A stretch of 64,000 nucleotides of DNA from Serratia nematodiphila DZ0503SBS1 (GTDB lineage: Bacteria; Pseudomonadota; Gammaproteobacteria; Enterobacterales; Enterobacteriaceae): contig NZ_JPUX01000001.1 of the NCBI RefSeq assembly GCF_000738675.1, positions 3,844,001 to 3,908,000 of the forward strand, in the 5' to 3' direction. Each line of letters starts with the position of its first letter. Position 1 is the stretch's first letter. The position numbers and the translations under genes are program-made. Below the pieces are notes generated by a model, which saw nothing but the letters and a program-made list of their open reading frames with translations, was not told the origin of the DNA and searched no databases. Below, piece after piece: positions 9,592-19,859 of the stretch.

Positions 9592-10605
9592 CTAGCGGAT
9601 CGTTTCGCTCAGCCATTGCCGCAGCTCGGCTAATTCGGCCGCCTGCTGAGGATAGTCCGCCATCAGCCGGTCACAGCAAGCGGCAACGGGCTCGCTTCGA
9701 TACGCGCAGCCCACCAGCATCTCCGCCAACCGCTGCAGCGGGGCGGGATTCAGGCTGTCGGTGAATACCTGCGCGCGAACGATCGCCCCCTTCTCCACAT
9801 CGAAGAACAGGTCTACGCCGCCCCAGACAAAGCGTTCGTTGAGCAAGTGGCTGAACGCCGGCGCCTTGCCAAAATTCCATTCCCAACTGCTCTGTTTGGC
9901 GAACTGCGCGGCAAAATCGGGCAGATCGGGGAATACATCCGGCGAAATGATCTCCGGCTCGGCCGTTTCGCCATAGTGGGCGAAGAAGGCCTGCACGACA
10001 GCGTCGCATACCTGCTCATGGCTGATGCCCGGCAAAAACTCCGCCAGGTTGGCGACGCGCGAACGCACCGAAGTGATACCCTTGGCCTGCAGCTTTTTTG
10101 GATCCGGGTTCAGGTAGTCCGCCAGCCGTTCCAGATCGGCATTCAGCAGCAGCGTGCCATGGTGGAAACCGCGATCCTGCGTTTCTCGATAGGCCGAGCC
10201 GGATATTTTGCGCGGCCCGTCGGCGGTTTCCATCACCAGATCGTTGCGCCCCGACGCGCCGGCTGTGACGCCCAACTGCCGCAGCGCTTGCAGAATGATG
10301 TCGGTCGAGACGCTCTTGTCGTAGCCCGGTTTGCCGGCCATAAAGGTGAAGCAGGTATTGCCCAGATCGTGAAATACCGCCCCGCCGCCGCTGCTGCGCC
10401 GCGCCAACCGAATGCCGTCCTGCTCCATACGCCGGGTATTGCACTCTTTCCAGGGGTTCTGCGACTGGCCAATCACCACCGTTTCGGCATTGCGCCACAG
10501 GAAGAGAATTTTTTGCGTGGTCATTTCGCGGAAGATGCACTCTTCCACCGCCAGGTTGAACCAGGGATCGTAGGAGTCGGAGATCAATAAACGCAGGCTG
10601 TTCAT
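9592..10605 (-). CDS. lplA: Lipoate-protein ligase A
   Basis: A 337-residue enzyme that activates free lipoate with ATP and attaches it to lysines of the E2 and H-protein lipoyl domains. The sequence follows E. coli LplA closely: [19 protein letters not shown] at the start, [15 protein letters not shown] (about 69-83, the lipoyl-AMP binding loop), the catalytic Lys in [22 protein letters not shown], and a C-terminal accessory domain with [19 protein letters not shown] three codons upstream would also open the frame; I chose the ATG at 10605 because it matches the family start MNSLRLL. It stands alone between ydiV and nlpC, with its own terminator. Confidence 0.94.
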   Translation of the reverse strand: MNSLRLLISDSYDPWFNLAVEECIFREMTTQKILFLWRNAETVVIGQSQNPWKECNTRRMEQDGIRLARRSSGGGAVFHDLGNTCFTFMAGKPGYDKSVSTDIILQALRQLGVTAGASGRNDLVMETADGPRKISGSAYRETQDRGFHHGTLLLNADLERLADYLNPDPKKLQAKGITSVRSRVANLAEFLPGISHEQVCDAVVQAFFAHYGETAEPEIISPDVFPDLPDFAAQFAKQSSWEWNFGKAPAFSHLLNERFVWGGVDLFFDVEKGAIVRAQVFTDSLNPAPLQRLAEMLVGCAYRSEPVAACCDRLMADYPQQAAELAELRQWLSETIR

Positions 10606-10664
10606 GGCAGGCACCGTTCAAAACACGAGATGCCGCCATGATACACCAAATCAACGGGTTAAGG

Positions 10665-11129
10665 CTAAATGCGTCGCGCCTGCCAGTACACCCGCTTCCA
10701 GTAGACGTTATCGAGCGAGGAGCGGATCACCCCGCGGCTGGTCGACGCGTGGATAAATTGGTCGTTGGTATCGTAAATGCCGACGTGCAGGCCGTTCTCA
10801 CCGCCGCCGGTCTTGAAAAACACCAGATCGCCCGGCATCAGCTCATCGCGTGAAACCTTGGTGCCCAGTGAGGTCTGTTCTTCGGTCGAACGCGGCAGTT
10901 GCATGTCGAAGCGATCGCGGAACGTGCGGTAAACAAAGCCGGAACAGTCTACGCCGCCGCGATCCAGACCGCCGTAACGGTATGGCGTGCCGTACCATTG
11001 GCGCAACTGTTCGTTGAGCTGGGCCACCACCACGATAGAGTCCGCGAGGCGGCCGCTGGGCGGCGGCGCATGGCTGCTACACCCGGCGAGGATCAAACTG
11101 GCTAATAAAAACCACACACGCATCCGCAT
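10665..11129 (-). CDS. nlpC: NlpC/P60 family lipoprotein endopeptidase
   Basis: A 154-residue lipoprotein with an N-terminal leader ending in the lipobox LAGC (lipidated Cys17). An NlpC/P60 papain-like peptidase domain follows. The catalytic Cys62 is in GGVDCSGFVYRTF, His115 in GLHVGIYD and the polar third residue His127 in FIHAST. Proteins of this family cut the D-Glu-mDAP bond in peptidoglycan stem peptides. Residue 2 after the lipid Cys is Ser, which predicts sorting to the outer membrane by the Lol rule. In E. coli nlpC directly precedes btuD; here the arn operon lies between them. Confidence 0.92.
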   Translation of the reverse strand: MRMRVWFLLASLILAGCSSHAPPPSGRLADSIVVVAQLNEQLRQWYGTPYRYGGLDRGGVDCSGFVYRTFRDRFDMQLPRSTEEQTSLGTKVSRDELMPGDLVFFKTGGGENGLHVGIYDTNDQFIHASTSRGVIRSSLDNVYWKRVYWQARRI

Positions 11130-11253
11130 AATATCCCTTCATTGAACACGTCGCCGCATTATGCCATCCGGTACACCACCACACCGCCTGCGAGGCAAAG
11201 CCGGCATCACGTAAGGAGAGCGCCATTTGGCGTTAATTTATCTCCCGCACGGT

Positions 11254-11288
11254 GAAAAAGGCAAGCGCCATAAGGGAGATAATGGCGG
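11254..11288 (-). terminator. Probable arn operon terminator
   Basis: On the minus strand CGCCAT and ATGGCG enclose a 10-nt loop, followed after a few bases by TTTTT, about 18 bp after the arnF stop. The stem is short, so confidence is moderate. Confidence 0.5.
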
Positions 11289-11305
11289 GATCGCCGGTTT
11301 TGGCG

Positions 11306-11698
11306 CTATTCCGGCGATTTTGTCTCGGGTTTGCTGTTAATCAGCCAGACGCCGAACAGAATAAACAGCGTGCCCAACGTTTTCAGCAGCGTAGCGGATT
11401 CGTTAAACCACGGCAGGATCACCGCCGCCAGGTAAACCAACGCATAGCTGACGCTCAGCAGAGGATAAGCGCGGTTTAACGGCAGATGGCGCAGCGCAAA
11501 GAACCAACACAGCATCGACAGCGCATAACCGAAGATGCCACCGCTCACCGCCAGCAGCGGCAGCCAGTAGTCGCCGATCAGCGCCAACGAGACGTCGGCG
11601 AACGACATCAGCGGGATTTGCACCATGCCCCACTTCATCAGCAACTGCGCCAGCGTCACCAGCAACACGCTGGCGGCGCCCCAGGCATAGCCCCTCAT
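11306..11698 (-). CDS. arnF: 4-amino-4-deoxy-L-arabinose-phosphoundecaprenol flippase subunit ArnF
   Basis: A 130-residue small-multidrug-resistance-fold membrane protein with four hydrophobic segments. With ArnE it is thought to flip undecaprenyl-phosphate-L-Ara4N from the cytoplasmic to the periplasmic face of the inner membrane. The motif [35 protein letters not shown] matches ArnF. The frame is open upstream, but the ATG at 11698 forms an ATGA overlap with the arnE stop and opens with [10 protein letters not shown], as in known ArnF proteins. It is the last gene of arnBCADTEF. Confidence 0.92.
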   Translation of the reverse strand: MRGYAWGAASVLLVTLAQLLMKWGMVQIPLMSFADVSLALIGDYWLPLLAVSGGIFGYALSMLCWFFALRHLPLNRAYPLLSVSYALVYLAAVILPWFNESATLLKTLGTLFILFGVWLINSKPETKSPE

Positions 11699-12039
11699 GA
11701 ATGCACGCTCATCAGCAGGATCCCCAGCATAATCGACGCCACGCCGCACCAGTGGCGAACGGTTGTCGGCTCATGAAACAGCCAGCGCGCCGCCAGCGTC
11801 ACCATCACGAAGTTCAGGCTGAGCATCGGGTAAGCCAGGCTGAGCGGCAGGCGTTGCAGCACATTGAGCCACACCGCCATGCCCAGCCCCAACAGCAACA
11901 CCGCCAGCGCCAACCAGCGCAGCGTCTGTTTCAGCCGCGCCTCGTCTGCCCGTTCCCAGCAGTGCGCCGCCTGTTTCTGGCACAGCTGCCCACCACAGGT
12001 GAGCAGGCTGACCACTATCACCAACAAAAAACCGATCAT
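11695..12039 (-). CDS. arnE: 4-amino-4-deoxy-L-arabinose-phosphoundecaprenol flippase subunit ArnE
   Basis: A 114-residue four-helix membrane protein of the EmrE-like family, partner of ArnF. The helices are near residues 1-22, 40-60, 66-86 and 93-112, with the motif [28 protein letters not shown]. It overlaps arnT by 4 bp at its start and arnF by 4 bp at its end, so the three last genes are translationally coupled. Confidence 0.92.
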   Translation of the reverse strand: MIGFLLVIVVSLLTCGGQLCQKQAAHCWERADEARLKQTLRWLALAVLLLGLGMAVWLNVLQRLPLSLAYPMLSLNFVMVTLAARWLFHEPTTVRHWCGVASIMLGILLMSVHS

Positions 12040-13700
12040 GGTTGCTGTTTATACCACATCAGCACCAGGCGGTTCATACGATCCACCTTGTCTGCGGCCG
12101 GCAGCTCCTGCGGCAGCGCTTCGCCGCGGGACAGCTGCAACACCAGCGACACATTGCCCTGCTTGCGCGCCTGCGCCAGCCACTGCGGGAAGTCGGCATC
12201 GCTGATCAGGTGCCCCTTGGCGTCCGGATACTCCAGACCATAGGCCACCTCGCCTTTCTGGCTGTACATCAGCACGTCGCTGCGCTTCAGCTCCCAGGCC
12301 AGGCCGGCCGCCAATCCGACGCTGTCGCTCAACACATAGCGGCTGTCGCTCAGTTCGGCCATCGTGGCGCGGACGAAGTTTTGCGGCAGTTTGGAATCGG
12401 TCACCTGTTGCGGGATGGCGTAACCGATCACCAGGCACAGCAGCACCGGGCAAGCCGCCGCCCAGCGCCATTGGCGGCCGTTATCGCGCGCAGAAACCAG
12501 TGCGAACAGCAGCCAACCACCGAAGGCGATCAGGCCGAGCACCACTTTCGGCCACTCCTGGGGAGTAAACAGATGCGCTTTCGGCAGCAGGCCGGAGCTT
12601 AACACCACCAGCGCCACGATGCCGATCCCCCCGAACAGGCCGTTCAACCAGGCGTTGGCCTTGAACAGCCTGGCGCGCAGCGTGGCGGCATAGTCTTCCG
12701 CATAAGCGGCCATCAGCAGCGCCAGCGGCGCCATGCACGGCAGAATGTAGGTCGGCAGCTTGCCTTTGGCGATGCTGAAGAAGATCAGCGGCATCAGCGC
12801 CCAGCTCAGCAGGAAGAACAGCTCCGGACGCTGTACGCGCTCGCGCCAACCTTTGAGCAGCGCGCCGGGCAGCAGCGCCAGCCAAGGCAGCACCGCCGCC
12901 AGCAGAACCGGCAGGTAATACCAGAACGGCGCCTTGTGTTGAGCATTATCTTCGGCGAAACGCTGAATATGCTCGACCCAGAAGAAATAATTCCAGAAAT
13001 CGGGTTCGCGTTGCGCGATCGCCAGCGCCCACGGCAGGCTGAGCAGCGTAGCGGTCACGATCGCCACCGGGCCATAGCACAGCAGATCCTTGATGCGGCG
13101 TTGCTGAATGACGATCGGGATCACCGCGATCACAGGCACCGCCAGCGCCAGGAAGCCCTTGGTCATAAAGCCCATGCCGCAGGCCAGGCCCAGCAAGGCG
13201 TAGGCGCCCAGCTTACCCTTGACCGAAGAGGCCTTCAGCGTCAGGTAATAGCTGACCATCGCCGCCGCCAGCCACAGCGAAATCATCGGATCCAACACGC
13301 TGTAAGTGCCGATGCTGAACACCAGCACCATCGACAGGAACATCAGCGCCGCCAGGCTGGCGCGGCGCGCATTGCGCCACATCAGCATCGCCAGCGCGAA
13401 CACCAGCAAGGCGGTCATGCCGGTGCTGAACACCGAGCCGAAGCGCACCGCAAAGTTGTTTTCGCCGAACAGCCATTGGCTGATGTTATTGAACCAGTAA
13501 CCCGCTACCGGCTTCTCGAAATAGCGCAGCCCCAGCAGATGCGGCACCACCCAATCGCCGCGCTGCAGCATTTCACGGCTGATCTCGGCATAACGCGTCT
13601 CGTCCGGCTGCCACAGCAGGCGGCCATTAAGCGGGATCAGGTAAACCAGAGCAAAAAAAACGGCCAGCAGAATGGCCCAGGATCCTTTTAGCGCCTTCAT
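12036..13700 (-). CDS. arnT: Lipid A L-Ara4N transferase ArnT
   Basis: A 554-residue inner-membrane glycosyltransferase that moves L-Ara4N from undecaprenyl phosphate onto the lipid A phosphates in the periplasm. This lowers negative charge and gives polymyxin resistance. The GT83/PMT-type first periplasmic loop carries the acidic motif [15 protein letters not shown] (about 31-45). [30 protein letters not shown] follows, and about twelve hydrophobic segments can be seen before a C-terminal periplasmic domain. The frame is open twelve codons further upstream inside arnD; the ATG at 13700 overlaps the arnD stop by 4 bp and begins [12 protein letters not shown], the family start. Confidence 0.95.
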   Translation of the reverse strand: MKALKGSWAILLAVFFALVYLIPLNGRLLWQPDETRYAEISREMLQRGDWVVPHLLGLRYFEKPVAGYWFNNISQWLFGENNFAVRFGSVFSTGMTALLVFALAMLMWRNARRASLAALMFLSMVLVFSIGTYSVLDPMISLWLAAAMVSYYLTLKASSVKGKLGAYALLGLACGMGFMTKGFLALAVPVIAVIPIVIQQRRIKDLLCYGPVAIVTATLLSLPWALAIAQREPDFWNYFFWVEHIQRFAEDNAQHKAPFWYYLPVLLAAVLPWLALLPGALLKGWRERVQRPELFFLLSWALMPLIFFSIAKGKLPTYILPCMAPLALLMAAYAEDYAATLRARLFKANAWLNGLFGGIGIVALVVLSSGLLPKAHLFTPQEWPKVVLGLIAFGGWLLFALVSARDNGRQWRWAAACPVLLCLVIGYAIPQQVTDSKLPQNFVRATMAELSDSRYVLSDSVGLAAGLAWELKRSDVLMYSQKGEVAYGLEYPDAKGHLISDADFPQWLAQARKQGNVSLVLQLSRGEALPQELPAADKVDRMNRLVLMWYKQQP

Positions 13701-14602
13701 GTAACGTCCTTCACATCGGTTTGACAACCCAGCCAACCTTCGCGGCCGGGGAAAGGAGCGCGCTTGATGCGGCCCAACGGCAGTGACGCCAAATCTTGCG
13801 GTAACAGCGCGCTCAGCGGACAGAATTCGATGCCCTGCCGCTGTGCGCGTTGCAATAACTGTTCGAACATCGCCGTCTGCGACATGCCTTCCACTTCGGT
13901 GTGAATGGTGTACACCGGCACGCCGCGATCGTTCTCGATGGCGCGCAGAATATAGTCGTTGAAGTCGGCCATACTGACTTCGCTGCCAATCACTTCATCG
14001 AAGGTCGGCAACGTCACCGGGATCTGCACCGTACCGTGACGCCCGTCGCTCAGCACCGGACGAAACGGATGGGTGCCGCGGCAATCGCTGTTGTAATGGA
14101 AGCCGAAGCGCTGCTTGACCTCCAGCACGCGCGTATCGGCGCGCCAGCCCGCCACGGCGGAGCATTTCACCGGCTGGCCGGTGCAGGCGCTCAGGGCGTC
14201 GACGCCCAATTGCACCTGCTCGGTCAATTGCGCCTCGCTCCACTTGCCGACCTTGGCCTGCCAGCCCTGGTGATCCCAGGCGTGCAGCCCGACTTCATGG
14301 CCGGCTTCGGCGGTGCGCTTCATCAGCGGCCCCAACGCGCGCGAAATATTGCGCCCCGGCCAGGCGGTCCCGGCCAGCAGAATATCCAGGCCGTACAGCG
14401 AGGCGGCGTTCGAACGCAGCATTTTCCACAGAAATTTCGGACGCAAAAGGCGCCAAAGATGGCGCCCCATGTTGTCCGGTCCCACGCTGAAGAAGAAGCT
14501 GGCCTGAATGTCGTACTTTTCGAACAGGTCCAGCAACTGCGGCACCCCTTCACGGGTGCCGCTGAAGGTATCTACATCAACCCGCAGACCGACTTTCTTC
14601 AT
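13697..14602 (-). CDS. arnD: 4-deoxy-4-formamido-L-arabinose-phosphoundecaprenol deformylase ArnD
   Basis: A 301-residue NodB/polysaccharide-deacetylase-type enzyme. It removes the formyl group from undecaprenyl-phosphate-Ara4FN, the step that drives the pathway forward. The metal/catalytic motifs are visible: [13 protein letters not shown] near the N-terminus (catalytic and metal Asp), [13 protein letters not shown] (about 120-135; metal His residues) and IHTEVEG near the end. The frame is open for about 125 codons upstream in the shadow of arnA. I chose the ATG at 14602 because it gives [13 protein letters not shown] and an ATGA overlap with the arnA stop. Confidence 0.94.
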   Translation of the reverse strand: MKKVGLRVDVDTFSGTREGVPQLLDLFEKYDIQASFFFSVGPDNMGRHLWRLLRPKFLWKMLRSNAASLYGLDILLAGTAWPGRNISRALGPLMKRTAEAGHEVGLHAWDHQGWQAKVGKWSEAQLTEQVQLGVDALSACTGQPVKCSAVAGWRADTRVLEVKQRFGFHYNSDCRGTHPFRPVLSDGRHGTVQIPVTLPTFDEVIGSEVSMADFNDYILRAIENDRGVPVYTIHTEVEGMSQTAMFEQLLQRAQRQGIEFCPLSALLPQDLASLPLGRIKRAPFPGREGWLGCQTDVKDVT

Positions 14603-16584
14603 GCACCGTTCCCTTCCTGAACGGTTGTGCGCAGGAAGTAGTCCAGCGTATCGGCGACGGTTTGCTTCATCTCGATGGTCGGCTGCCAGCCCAGCAGGCG
14701 GTGAGCGTTTTTGATGCTCGGCGTGCGGTGCTCGACGTCCTGGTAACCTTTGCCGTAGTAGCTGCTGCTCTCTACGTCCTTGAAGCCGGCAAACGGCGGG
14801 AAGCGATCGCGCAACGGGTGGTTGTTGAAGCTTTCCAGCAGCATTTCCGCCAGCTCGCGAATGCTCGCTTCGTTGGTCGGGTTGCCGATGTTGACGATCT
14901 GGCCGTCGCACAGGCCGTCGCGGTTCTCGATGATGCGAAACAGCGCTTCGATGCCGTCGTTGATGTCGGTGAAGCAACGTTTCTGCGCGCCGCCGTCCAT
15001 CAGTTTGATCGGCGAACCTTCCACCAGGTTGAGGATCAACTGGGTGATGGCGCGGGAAGAGCCGATGCGCGCAGCGTCCAGGTTATCCAGGCGCGGCCCC
15101 ATCCAGTTGAACGGACGGAACAGCGTGAACTTCAGGCCTTCTTTGGCGCCGTAAGCCCAGATCACCCGATCCAGCAGCTGTTTGGAGACCGAATAGATCC
15201 AGCGCTGCTTGTTGATTGGCCCGACGATCAGACGCGAATGGTCTTCGTCGAACTCTTTATCGTCGCACATGCCATACACTTCTGAGGTGGACGGGAAGAT
15301 GATGCGCTTGTTGTATTTCACGCAGTCGCGAACGATCTTCAGATTCTCTTCGAAGTCCAGCTCGAACACGCGCAGCGGGTTACGGGTGTATTCGATCGGC
15401 GTCGCGATCGCCACCAGCGGCAGCACCACGTCGCATTTCTTGATGTGATACTCGATCCACTCGGAGTGGATGCTGATGTCGCCTTCCACAAAGTGGAAAC
15501 GCGGGTTGTCGAGGAAGCGGCTGATGGCGTCGGAACCGATATCCAGACCGTAGATGTCGTAGCGGTCATCGCGCAGCAGGCGCTCAGTCAGGTGGTTGCC
15601 GATGAAGCCGTTAACCCCGAGGATCAGCACGCGGGTGCGGCGTTTCATTACGGCATTCGGCTTGGCGGCCAAACGCACGTCGGTGACGATACCCATTTCC
15701 TGCGCCAGGCGGCTGCCCTGCACATACAGACCGCTGTCGTTCTGACCGGCGACGATCTCCAGCGCACCTTCGCCACAAGCGATGACCAGCGGCGAGGTGC
15801 TCAGCACGGTGCCCGGCTGTTTATCGTGTTGGGTGTCCAGCACGCGAGAGCGCCAGACGATCAGCTTGCGCTGACCGAGGTAGCTGAAGGCACCCGGGTA
15901 CGGCTCGGTGACGGCGCGCACCAGGTTGTTGATCTCTTTGGCAGATTTGTGCCACAGGATCTCACCGTCCGCCGGGGTGCGGCGACCGAAGTAGCTGGCC
16001 TGAGACTCATCCTGCTTGGTGAAGGTGGCGGTGCCGTTCTTCAGCTTCGGCAGCTGCTCTTTCAACACGATCTGCGCGGCTTCCAGCACTTTTTTGTGCA
16101 GCGTCAGCGCAGTGTCGTTGTCTGCGATGGTCACTTTCTGCTGACCGACGATGTCACCGGCGTCCGGGCGTTTCACCATTTTGTGCAGCGTGGCGCCGGT
16201 TTCGGTTTCGCCATTCACCAGCGCCCAGTTCACCGGCGCGCGGCCGCGGTAACGCGGCAGCAACGAGCCGTGCAGGTTGAAACCGCCCTGCGGCGCCAGC
16301 GACAAGATCTCGTCGCTCAGCATGTGGCGGTAATAGAACGAGAAGATCACGTCCGGCTGCAGTGCGCGAATGCGGTCAACCCACAGCGGGTGATTTACGT
16401 CTTCCGGCGCATAGACCGGCAGATCCAATTCGGCGCCCAAACGGGCCACAGAGGAGAAGAAGTTGTTCTCACCAGGGTCGTCGGTGTGCGTGAACACGGC
16501 CTGCACGTCATAACCCGCCTCAGTCAGCGCTTTCAGACCTGCGCAGCCAATATCATGGTAAGCAAATACAATAGCTTTCATCAT
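14599..16584 (-). CDS. arnA: Bifunctional UDP-Ara4N formyltransferase / UDP-glucuronate decarboxylase ArnA
   Basis: A 661-residue two-domain enzyme. Residues 1 to about 305 are a formyltransferase domain ([33 protein letters not shown] carries the catalytic His/Asn; Asp follows in [11 protein letters not shown]). Residues about 316-661 are an NAD-dependent short-chain dehydrogenase/decarboxylase domain, with the Rossmann motif [10 protein letters not shown] and catalytic Ser/Glu in PSTSEVYGM, then RPFNWMGPR. It oxidatively decarboxylates UDP-glucuronate and later formylates UDP-Ara4N. Two tandem ATG codons (16584 and 16581) are possible starts; the first overlaps the arnC stop. Confidence 0.96.
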   Translation of the reverse strand: MMKAIVFAYHDIGCAGLKALTEAGYDVQAVFTHTDDPGENNFFSSVARLGAELDLPVYAPEDVNHPLWVDRIRALQPDVIFSFYYRHMLSDEILSLAPQGGFNLHGSLLPRYRGRAPVNWALVNGETETGATLHKMVKRPDAGDIVGQQKVTIADNDTALTLHKKVLEAAQIVLKEQLPKLKNGTATFTKQDESQASYFGRRTPADGEILWHKSAKEINNLVRAVTEPYPGAFSYLGQRKLIVWRSRVLDTQHDKQPGTVLSTSPLVIACGEGALEIVAGQNDSGLYVQGSRLAQEMGIVTDVRLAAKPNAVMKRRTRVLILGVNGFIGNHLTERLLRDDRYDIYGLDIGSDAISRFLDNPRFHFVEGDISIHSEWIEYHIKKCDVVLPLVAIATPIEYTRNPLRVFELDFEENLKIVRDCVKYNKRIIFPSTSEVYGMCDDKEFDEDHSRLIVGPINKQRWIYSVSKQLLDRVIWAYGAKEGLKFTLFRPFNWMGPRLDNLDAARIGSSRAITQLILNLVEGSPIKLMDGGAQKRCFTDINDGIEALFRIIENRDGLCDGQIVNIGNPTNEASIRELAEMLLESFNNHPLRDRFPPFAGFKDVESSSYYGKGYQDVEHRTPSIKNAHRLLGWQPTIEMKQTVADTLDYFLRTTVQEGNGA

Positions 16585-17561
16585 TCTTCTTCCTGAGTAT
16601 TGTGGTCATGCTGTGCACCGACCACTTTCTGAACAAAATAGCGAGGACGCGCACGCACGTCGGTATAGATACGGCCGATGTATTCACCCAACAGCCCCAT
16701 GCCGACAAACTGGGCGCCGATAAAGGTGAACAGGACGGCGAAAAGGGTGAACACGCCGCCGGCGGCCCATTCAGGGCCGAGCAGCAGACGCAGCGCAATC
16801 AGCACCAGCGCCAGCACAAACCCGGACAGCGCCACGACGCTGCCGACCACGCTGAGCAAACGCAGCGGCGTAGTGGTCAGGCAGGTGATCAGGTCATACA
16901 TCAGGTTGATCAGCTTCATCAGGCTGTACTTGGAGTCGCCAAACTCGCGCTCAGCGTGGCGCACGTCGATCTCGGTGGTACGGCGGGCGAAGGTGTTCGC
17001 CAGAATCGGGATAAAGGTGCTGCGCTCATGACAGTGCAGCATCGCCTCAACGATATGACGACGGTAGGCGCGCAGCATGCAGCCGTAGTCCCCCATCGAC
17101 TTGCCGGTGGCGCGTTGAATCATCATGTTGATCACGCGCGAGGCGCTTTTGCGGAACCAGGAGTCCTGACGGTTGGCGCGCACGGTGCCCACCACGTCAT
17201 AGCCCTCTTCCGCCACGCTGACCAAACGAGGGATCTCCTCCGGCGGGTTCTGCAGATCGGCGTCCAGCGTAATCACCAGATCGCCGGTCACCTGGTTGAA
17301 ACCGGCCATGATCGCCGAGTGCTGGCCGTAGTTGCGGTTCAGCAAAACGGCGATCACGTGGCTGTCCGGCTTTTCCGCCGCCGCGGTCAGCATGTCAGCG
17401 GAGTTGTCGCTGCTGCCATCGTCGACGAGGATGATTTCATAAGGTTGAGATAACTGCTTACAGGCGCCAGTAGTACGCTCCAGCAACGCCGGCAGGCTTT
17501 CCTGCTCGTTGTATACCGGAATGACTACCGACACTTTTTTAATCGGTTCAACGCGAGACAC
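16581..17561 (-). CDS. arnC: Undecaprenyl-phosphate Ara4FN transferase ArnC
   Basis: A 326-residue GT2 glycosyltransferase that loads Ara4FN onto undecaprenyl phosphate at the inner membrane. It has the GT-A opening [30 protein letters not shown], the DxD-type [12 protein letters not shown], and two C-terminal transmembrane helices near residues 230-290 that anchor it. The frame stays open to 17591, but that start would lie well inside arnB. I chose the GTG at 17561 because it has GGAG eight bases upstream and gives the expected N-terminus ([19 protein letters not shown]). It overlaps the end of arnB by 14 bp. Confidence 0.93.
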   Translation of the reverse strand: MSRVEPIKKVSVVIPVYNEQESLPALLERTTGACKQLSQPYEIILVDDGSSDNSADMLTAAAEKPDSHVIAVLLNRNYGQHSAIMAGFNQVTGDLVITLDADLQNPPEEIPRLVSVAEEGYDVVGTVRANRQDSWFRKSASRVINMMIQRATGKSMGDYGCMLRAYRRHIVEAMLHCHERSTFIPILANTFARRTTEIDVRHAEREFGDSKYSLMKLINLMYDLITCLTTTPLRLLSVVGSVVALSGFVLALVLIALRLLLGPEWAAGGVFTLFAVLFTFIGAQFVGMGLLGEYIGRIYTDVRARPRYFVQKVVGAQHDHNTQEEE

Positions 17562-18702
17562 GTAAAGACTCCACAACAGAAGACAAGGCATTGACCACGC
17601 GATCCACGTCGGCGTCGGTCATGTCAGGGAATAGCGGTAAGGTGCACAGCCGCGCCGAGTTCCATTCGGTATTCGGCAAAGAAAGCTGTGGATAACGCTC
17701 ACGGTAGAATTTCTGGGTGTGCGCGGCGCGGAAATGCAGCCCGGTGCCGACGCCAACCTCTTTCAGGCGCTCCATCAGCTGGTCGCGATCGATGCCGCAA
17801 CGCGCCGGATCGACGCGGACCATGAACAGGTGCCAGGCGTGGTCATGCGGATAATCCGGCACGCCCAACGGTTGGAACGGCGAGCCTTCCAACGCGCTCA
17901 GGTAGCGCTGTGCCAGCGCCTTACGCCGTGCGTTCAGCTCAGCGAAGCGCGACAGCTGCACCACGGCGATCGCCGCGTGAATGTCGGACAGGTTGTACTT
18001 GTAACCCGGCTCCACCACTTCGGCCTGCGGTTTGCGGCCTAGCTGCTGGCGATCGAAGGCATCGACGGCCAGACCATGGAACTTCAGACAACGCAGGCGA
18101 TCCGCCAACGCATCGTCATCGGTGGCGATCAGACCGCCTTCGGCGCAGGTCACGTTTTTAATCGCATGGAAAGAGAAAATCGCCGTGCCGCGTGCGCCGA
18201 CCCATTCGCCGTTGTAGCGCGTGCCGACCGCGTGGGCAGCGTCTTCGATCAGCGGTAAGCGGTGGCGTTCGGCCACGGCGCGCAGCGCATCCATCTGCAG
18301 GGGAGCACCGGCATAATGCACCGGAACAATCGCTTTGGTTTTGGGGGTGATGGCAGCCTCGACATCGGCGGCGCTGACCATCAAGGTCTCACGGTCAACG
18401 TCGATCATCACCGGCGTAGCGCCCAGCAGTTCGATCATGTTGAGGGTAGAAACCCAGGTTTGCGAAGGGGTGATGACTTCGTCGCCGGGCCCGATGCCCA
18501 GCGCCATCAGCGTGATGTGCATACCCGCCGTGGCGGAACTGACGGCGATGGCGTACTTACAGCCGAAAGTGGAACAGAAGTCATTTTCCAGTTGCTGGTT
18601 TTGCGGCCCGGTAGTGATCCAGCCGGAACGCAACACTTTCTCTACCGCGGCGATTTCTTCGTCGCCGATGGCCGGACGAGAGAAAGGCAAAAATTGATCC
18701 AT
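17548..18702 (-). CDS. arnB: UDP-4-amino-4-deoxy-L-arabinose aminotransferase ArnB
   Basis: A 384-residue PLP-dependent aminotransferase of the DegT/DnrJ/EryC1 family. It transfers the amino group from glutamate to UDP-4-keto-arabinose. The PLP lysine is K182 in [15 protein letters not shown]; other family blocks are SGWITTGP near the start, [32 protein letters not shown] and [12 protein letters not shown]. It is the first gene of arnBCADTEF. I took the ATG at 18702 ([13 protein letters not shown]), which has GGGG about 7 bases upstream, rather than the start four codons earlier. PmrA-like and PhoP-like boxes lie upstream. Confidence 0.95.
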   Translation of the reverse strand: MDQFLPFSRPAIGDEEIAAVEKVLRSGWITTGPQNQQLENDFCSTFGCKYAIAVSSATAGMHITLMALGIGPGDEVITPSQTWVSTLNMIELLGATPVMIDVDRETLMVSAADVEAAITPKTKAIVPVHYAGAPLQMDALRAVAERHRLPLIEDAAHAVGTRYNGEWVGARGTAIFSFHAIKNVTCAEGGLIATDDDALADRLRCLKFHGLAVDAFDRQQLGRKPQAEVVEPGYKYNLSDIHAAIAVVQLSRFAELNARRKALAQRYLSALEGSPFQPLGVPDYPHDHAWHLFMVRVDPARCGIDRDQLMERLKEVGVGTGLHFRAAHTQKFYRERYPQLSLPNTEWNSARLCTLPLFPDMTDADVDRVVNALSSVVESLRVSR

Positions 18703-18756
18703 AGTTAACCCCAAACGTATCGAACTGCTTTTGATGACACTGTAAATCCCTTTCGT

Positions 18757-18773
18757 TTAACGAATATTAAACG
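18757..18773 (-). promoter_or_regulatory. Candidate PhoP box upstream of arnB
   Basis: On the minus strand the hexamers CGTTTA and CGTTAA form a direct repeat separated by 5 bp, resembling the PhoP box (T/G)GTTTA-N5-(T/G)GTTTA with three mismatches. It lies about 55 bp before the arnB start. Binding is inferred. Confidence 0.45.
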
Positions 18774-18822
18774 CCAGAGAAGAATCGTTTCCGTGGATTA
18801 ACTGCCAATGTAAGGGTGCAAG

Positions 18823-18839
18823 CTTAACTAAACCTTAAG
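18823..18839. promoter_or_regulatory. Candidate PmrA (BasR) box upstream of arnB
   Basis: CTTAAC-TAAAC-CTTAAG is a direct repeat of hexamers with a 5-bp spacer, matching the PmrA box YTTAAK-N5-YTTAAK with one mismatch. It lies about 120 bp upstream of arnB. A TTACAT -10-like hexamer stands at a reasonable distance downstream. This would place arn under the polymyxin/iron-sensing PmrAB system, as in other enterobacteria. Confidence 0.65.
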
Positions 18840-19098
18840 ACGAGGCTTGTCATCAGTAAGAGAACTGATGGATAGGCGCTGTCATCATTAATTTAAATTT
18901 ATTATGTAAATCAGGTAATTATATTTATTAATAATTATTTACTTATTTTATTTTTGCCGAATCAAGCGTAGCACGTCATTGACGTTTTTCAAGAAAACTC
19001 ACAAGAAAATGAGAGGCAGCACAATAATAGCCGATGACTACCCGGCTATTTATATTCACTACGTTTAGTTTTCGTTTATATTTATACCCCAGGGCGAA
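18840..19098. other. AT-rich gap between arnB promoter and btuD
   Basis: About 260 bp of very AT-rich DNA. The only structure seen is an inverted repeat AATAGCCG / CGGCTATT at 19026-19050 (9-nt loop), about 50 bp after the btuD stop. It lacks a clear T-run but may be the btuCED terminator. No gene was found. Confidence 0.4.
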
Positions 19099-19854
19099 TT
19101 AAGCCGTGCGGGTCATGATCCAACGCTGGCTCCCCACCCATTGCAGGTGGAAATCCACTTCATAGATCTGCGACAACAGTGCGGGCGCCATCACCTCACG
19201 GGTGATGCCCTGCGCGACCAACTGCCCAGCGTGCAGCAACCAAACCCGATCGGCCTGCTGCAGGGTATGATTCAGATCGTGCGCGCACACCAGCGCGCTG
19301 CGCCCACTTTGGCAAAATTCGCGCAGCAGGCGATCCAGCGCGACCTTTTGCGCCACATCCAGGCTATTGGTTGGTTCATCCAGCAACAACAATCGGCTGT
19401 GCGGGTTAACGCTGGGCCACACCTGCAGCAATACCGCCGCCAGCCGCACCCGTTGCCATTCTCCACCGGAAAGCTGTGTCAGCATGCGTGACAGTTTATC
19501 CACCAGCTTCAACCGCTGGCACAGATAGAGGATGGTGTGTTCCACCTCGGTTTGCGCCGCGCCGGCAGGCCGGTGCAACGCCAAATACTGAAACACCGGC
19601 ATCAGCGACACCGGCGGCTGTTGCTGGCTGAGATAACCGCGTCGGCGCGCCAGCTCGCTCCCCGGATAATCGGAGAGCGCGCGTCCGTCCAGGCAGACTT
19701 CGCCCCGCCCCGGCAGCATGCCCGCCACCCGCGCCAGCAGAGTACTCTTCCCTGCGCCATTTGGGCCGATCAGGTGAACCTGCAACCCGCCGTCAATCTG
19801 TGCCGAAAAAGGCGCCAGGCGCCCCGCCACCCCAACCTCAACGAGTTGCAGCAT
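19099..19854 (-). CDS. btuD: Vitamin B12 ABC transporter ATPase BtuD
   Basis: A 251-residue ATPase that energises BtuC for cobalamin import. Walker [10 protein letters not shown] is at residues 30-38, the signature LSGGEWQRVRLAAVLLQVWP near 127-146, Walker B RLLLLDEPTNSLD next, and the switch His in CAHDLNHTL. It is the last gene of btuC-btuE-btuD. It starts 5 bp after the btuE stop, so it depends on btuE translation or transcription. Confidence 0.94.
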   Translation of the reverse strand: MLQLVEVGVAGRLAPFSAQIDGGLQVHLIGPNGAGKSTLLARVAGMLPGRGEVCLDGRALSDYPGSELARRRGYLSQQQPPVSLMPVFQYLALHRPAGAAQTEVEHTILYLCQRLKLVDKLSRMLTQLSGGEWQRVRLAAVLLQVWPSVNPHSRLLLLDEPTNSLDVAQKVALDRLLREFCQSGRSALVCAHDLNHTLQQADRVWLLHAGQLVAQGITREVMAPALLSQIYEVDFHLQWVGSQRWIMTRTA

Positions 19855-19859
19855 CCGTA

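Noticed and set aside
12040..12060. TTTATACCACA resembling a PhnR operator half
   Set aside because: Lacks the TGGT half and lies at the arnT/arnE junction; chance match.
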